Below the pieces are notes generated by a model that searched no databases, was not told the DNA's origin, and saw nothing but the letters and a program-made list of their open reading frames with translations. 64,000 nucleotides of DNA. Source: Alistipes sp. GTDB lineage: Bacteria; Bacteroidota; Bacteroidia; Bacteroidales; Rikenellaceae. The translations under genes and the position numbers were made by a program. This document shows positions 62,691-64,000 of the stretch, one piece after another (positions within the stretch are counted from its first letter, which is position 1; each line of letters starts with the position of its first letter). Location: contig JAFSDP010000011.1 of NCBI GenBank assembly GCA_017436185.1, forward strand, positions 1 to 64,000. The letters are read 5' to 3'.

Positions 62691-63671
62691 TTACTCCTGC
62701 TCTTTGGCGCTCATACGGTCCATAATGACTGCCAACAGAATCACCAGACCCTTGATGACCTGCTGCCAGAAGGGCGAGACGTTCATCAACACCAGTCCGT
62801 TGTTCAGCACGCCTATAATCAGGGCACCAATCACCGTGCCCCAAATCGAGCCCTTGCCACCATTGAGCGAGGTGCCGCCGATGACCACTGCCGCAATCGA
62901 GTCCAGCTCGTAGCCCGTGCCTGCGTTGGGTTGGGCCGAGTCGAGACGGGCGGTGACAATCAGGGCTGCCACGGCCGAAAGCAGACCGGCCACGGTATAG
63001 ACGAAGAGTTTGATGCGCTTGACATTGATACCCGAGAGGCGGGTGGCACGTTCGTTGCCGCCGATGGCGTAGATGTAGCGTCCCCAGGGGCTTTTACGCA
63101 TAAAGAGTGCAAACAAAACTACCACCACAGCTGCCACGATGACGGGCATCGGAATGCCGCAGAACCACCCCGTGCCGAGGAACTCGAACTGTGCGCCCAG
63201 CCCCGTGATGGGGTGGCCGTTGGTGTAGAGCATTGTCATGCCGCGTGTCATTGTGAGCATACCGAGCGTGGCGATAAAGGGAGGCACCCGAAAACGGGTC
63301 ACCATCCAGCCGTTGAAGCCGCCCAACAGGCCACCTACGAGCAGTGTCACTATCACAATGCCGAAGAAGCTGAAGCCGAAGTGGAGGTTGGCTCCCTCCC
63401 AGGCCCAACCCGACTTGACCAGACCTGCCGCCACGGCACCGCTCAGGGCCAAAATCGAGCCGACCGAGAGGTCGATGCCGCCCGTCAGAATTACAAGGGT
63501 CATACCGACCGAGATGCAGAGATTGACCGAGACCTGGCGCATCACGTTGAAAAGGTTGTCGGAAGAGGCAAAACTATCCGATAAGAACGACATGGCAAAC
63601 GTCATCACCACCAGAGCAATCAGGGGGCGCAAAATCGAACGGTCGATGTGCAATATGTTTTTCTTTAACAT
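62691..63671 (-). CDS. Ribose-type sugar ABC transporter permease
   Basis: A 326-residue inner-membrane permease of the RbsC/MglC family with about 8-10 hydrophobic segments. Typical stretches: ILTGGIDLSVGSILALSGAVAAG (about 62-84), RFRVPPFIATLGMLTMTRGM (about 130), GGNERATRLSGINVKRIK (about 215) and GYELDSIAAVVIGGTSLNGGKGSIWGTVIGALIIGVLNNGL (about 260-300). Imports a pentose or hexose with the ATPase encoded 13 bases upstream. Substrate not determinable; the binding protein is beyond the window. Confidence 0.94.
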   Translation of the reverse strand: MLKKNILHIDRSILRPLIALVVMTFAMSFLSDSFASSDNLFNVMRQVSVNLCISVGMTLVILTGGIDLSVGSILALSGAVAAGLVKSGWAWEGANLHFGFSFFGIVIVTLLVGGLLGGFNGWMVTRFRVPPFIATLGMLTMTRGMTMLYTNGHPITGLGAQFEFLGTGWFCGIPMPVIVAAVVVVLFALFMRKSPWGRYIYAIGGNERATRLSGINVKRIKLFVYTVAGLLSAVAALIVTARLDSAQPNAGTGYELDSIAAVVIGGTSLNGGKGSIWGTVIGALIIGVLNNGLVLMNVSPFWQQVIKGLVILLAVIMDRMSAKEQE

Positions 63672-63684
63672 CTTTTCGTGAGGT

Positions 63685-64000
63685 TTATGTGGTTGGTAAT
63701 GAGGATTTCAAGAGTTTTTCTTCCGAGAATTCGTTGCGGGTGTAATGGGCCGTCAGGCGTCCTGCCGAGATGGTGATGATACGGTCCGAAAGGGCCATAA
63801 TCTCGGGCATCTCCGACGAGATAACCACCACGGCACACCCCTCGGCAGCCAGCCGATCGATGAGTTTGTAGATCTCGTTTTTGGCGTTGATGTCGATGCC
63901 TCGGGTCGGCTCGTCCAAAAGCAACACTTGCGGGCGGGTGCGTAACATCTTGGCTAAGACCACCTTCTGCTGATTGCCACCGCTCAATTCGCCCGTAAGC
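63685..64000 (-). CDS. Sugar ABC transporter ATPase (partial, C-terminal end)
   Basis: Only the last ~104 residues are in the window; the frame stays open to the edge. It shows the ABC signature LSGGNQQKV, Walker [13 protein letters not shown], and the switch region [26 protein letters not shown], matching the second nucleotide-binding domain of RbsA/MglA-type ATPases (normally ~500 residues). It energises the permease just downstream. Confidence 0.92.
   Translation of the reverse strand, partial: LTGELSGGNQQKVVLAKMLRTRPQVLLLDEPTRGIDINAKNEIYKLIDRLAAEGCAVVVISSEMPEIMALSDRIITISAGRLTAHYTRNEFSEEKLLKSSLPTT

Overview
The window reads as chromosomal DNA from a GC-rich member of the Bacteroidales, most likely Alistipes or another Rikenellaceae. 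Evidence: a Bacteroidetes -7 promoter box (TAnnTTTG) precedes most transcription units; Shine-Dalgarno sequences are mostly absent; and several gene forms are typical of the phylum: a MurF-alanine racemase fusion, a lipoprotein Omp85 (TamL-like), DUF3127, DUF5020, GH97 and a CotH/lamin-tail lipoprotein. The genus is an inference; the phylum is not in serious doubt.

Layout. 1-300: the 3' tip of a 23S rRNA, the 5S rRNA and its terminator. 300-3600: an AT-rich accessory stretch with an eroded antisense copy of the 5S end, hairpins, a 38-bp direct repeat around one unknown membrane-protein gene, a secreted HExxH peptidase and two copies of a structured intergenic repeat. 3600-10000: an MmcQ/YjbR protein, a GH63/trehalase-like hydrolase, NADP-glutamate dehydrogenase and a large receiver-receiver-PPDK_N protein. 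10100-15900: a forward run of a DUF5020 beta-barrel, an AzgA purine permease, a GNAT-like protein, gcvT and an O-acetylhomoserine sulfhydrylase. 15900-18300: an alpha/beta hydrolase, SDR-type threonine dehydrogenase and tRNA-Thr(GGT), whose 3' end is duplicated downstream together with its terminator. 18300-26100: pullulanase, YegP, a GH97-GH51 operon, DUF3127 and an alpha/beta hydrolase. 26100-31600: a lipoprotein, a third copy of the structured repeat, dapF, a nitroreductase and the TamL-like protein.

31700-34000 holds a fused protein kinase/AAA+ ATPase with a small YbjN-like partner, the most unusual gene pair here. 34000-49100 is a dense envelope and housekeeping region: lptD (reverse), then forward a SPOR-domain amidase, MlaD, MutS2, MurF-Alr, a frameshifted RsmI-like methylase, grpE, dnaJ, a one-helix protein and mutL. 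49100-54700 holds a rhomboid protease, an EEP-family protein, a YhcH protein, gap and the CotH lipoprotein. 54700-64000: a nested palindrome, an outer-membrane barrel operon, yceD-rpmF-plsX, a GT90 glycosyltransferase, ferritin, a PepSY-like protein, groES-groEL, and the permease plus truncated ATPase of a ribose-type ABC importer at the window edge.

Together the genes are mainly core metabolism, envelope assembly (LptD, TamL, MlaD, amidase, MurF-Alr), chaperones and glycan breakdown. No CRISPR array, transposase, integrase or phage gene was seen. The points of greatest interest are the kinase-AAA+/YbjN pair, the receiver-PPDK_N protein, the tRNA-Thr end duplication, the 5S fossil, and three dispersed intergenic repeat families.
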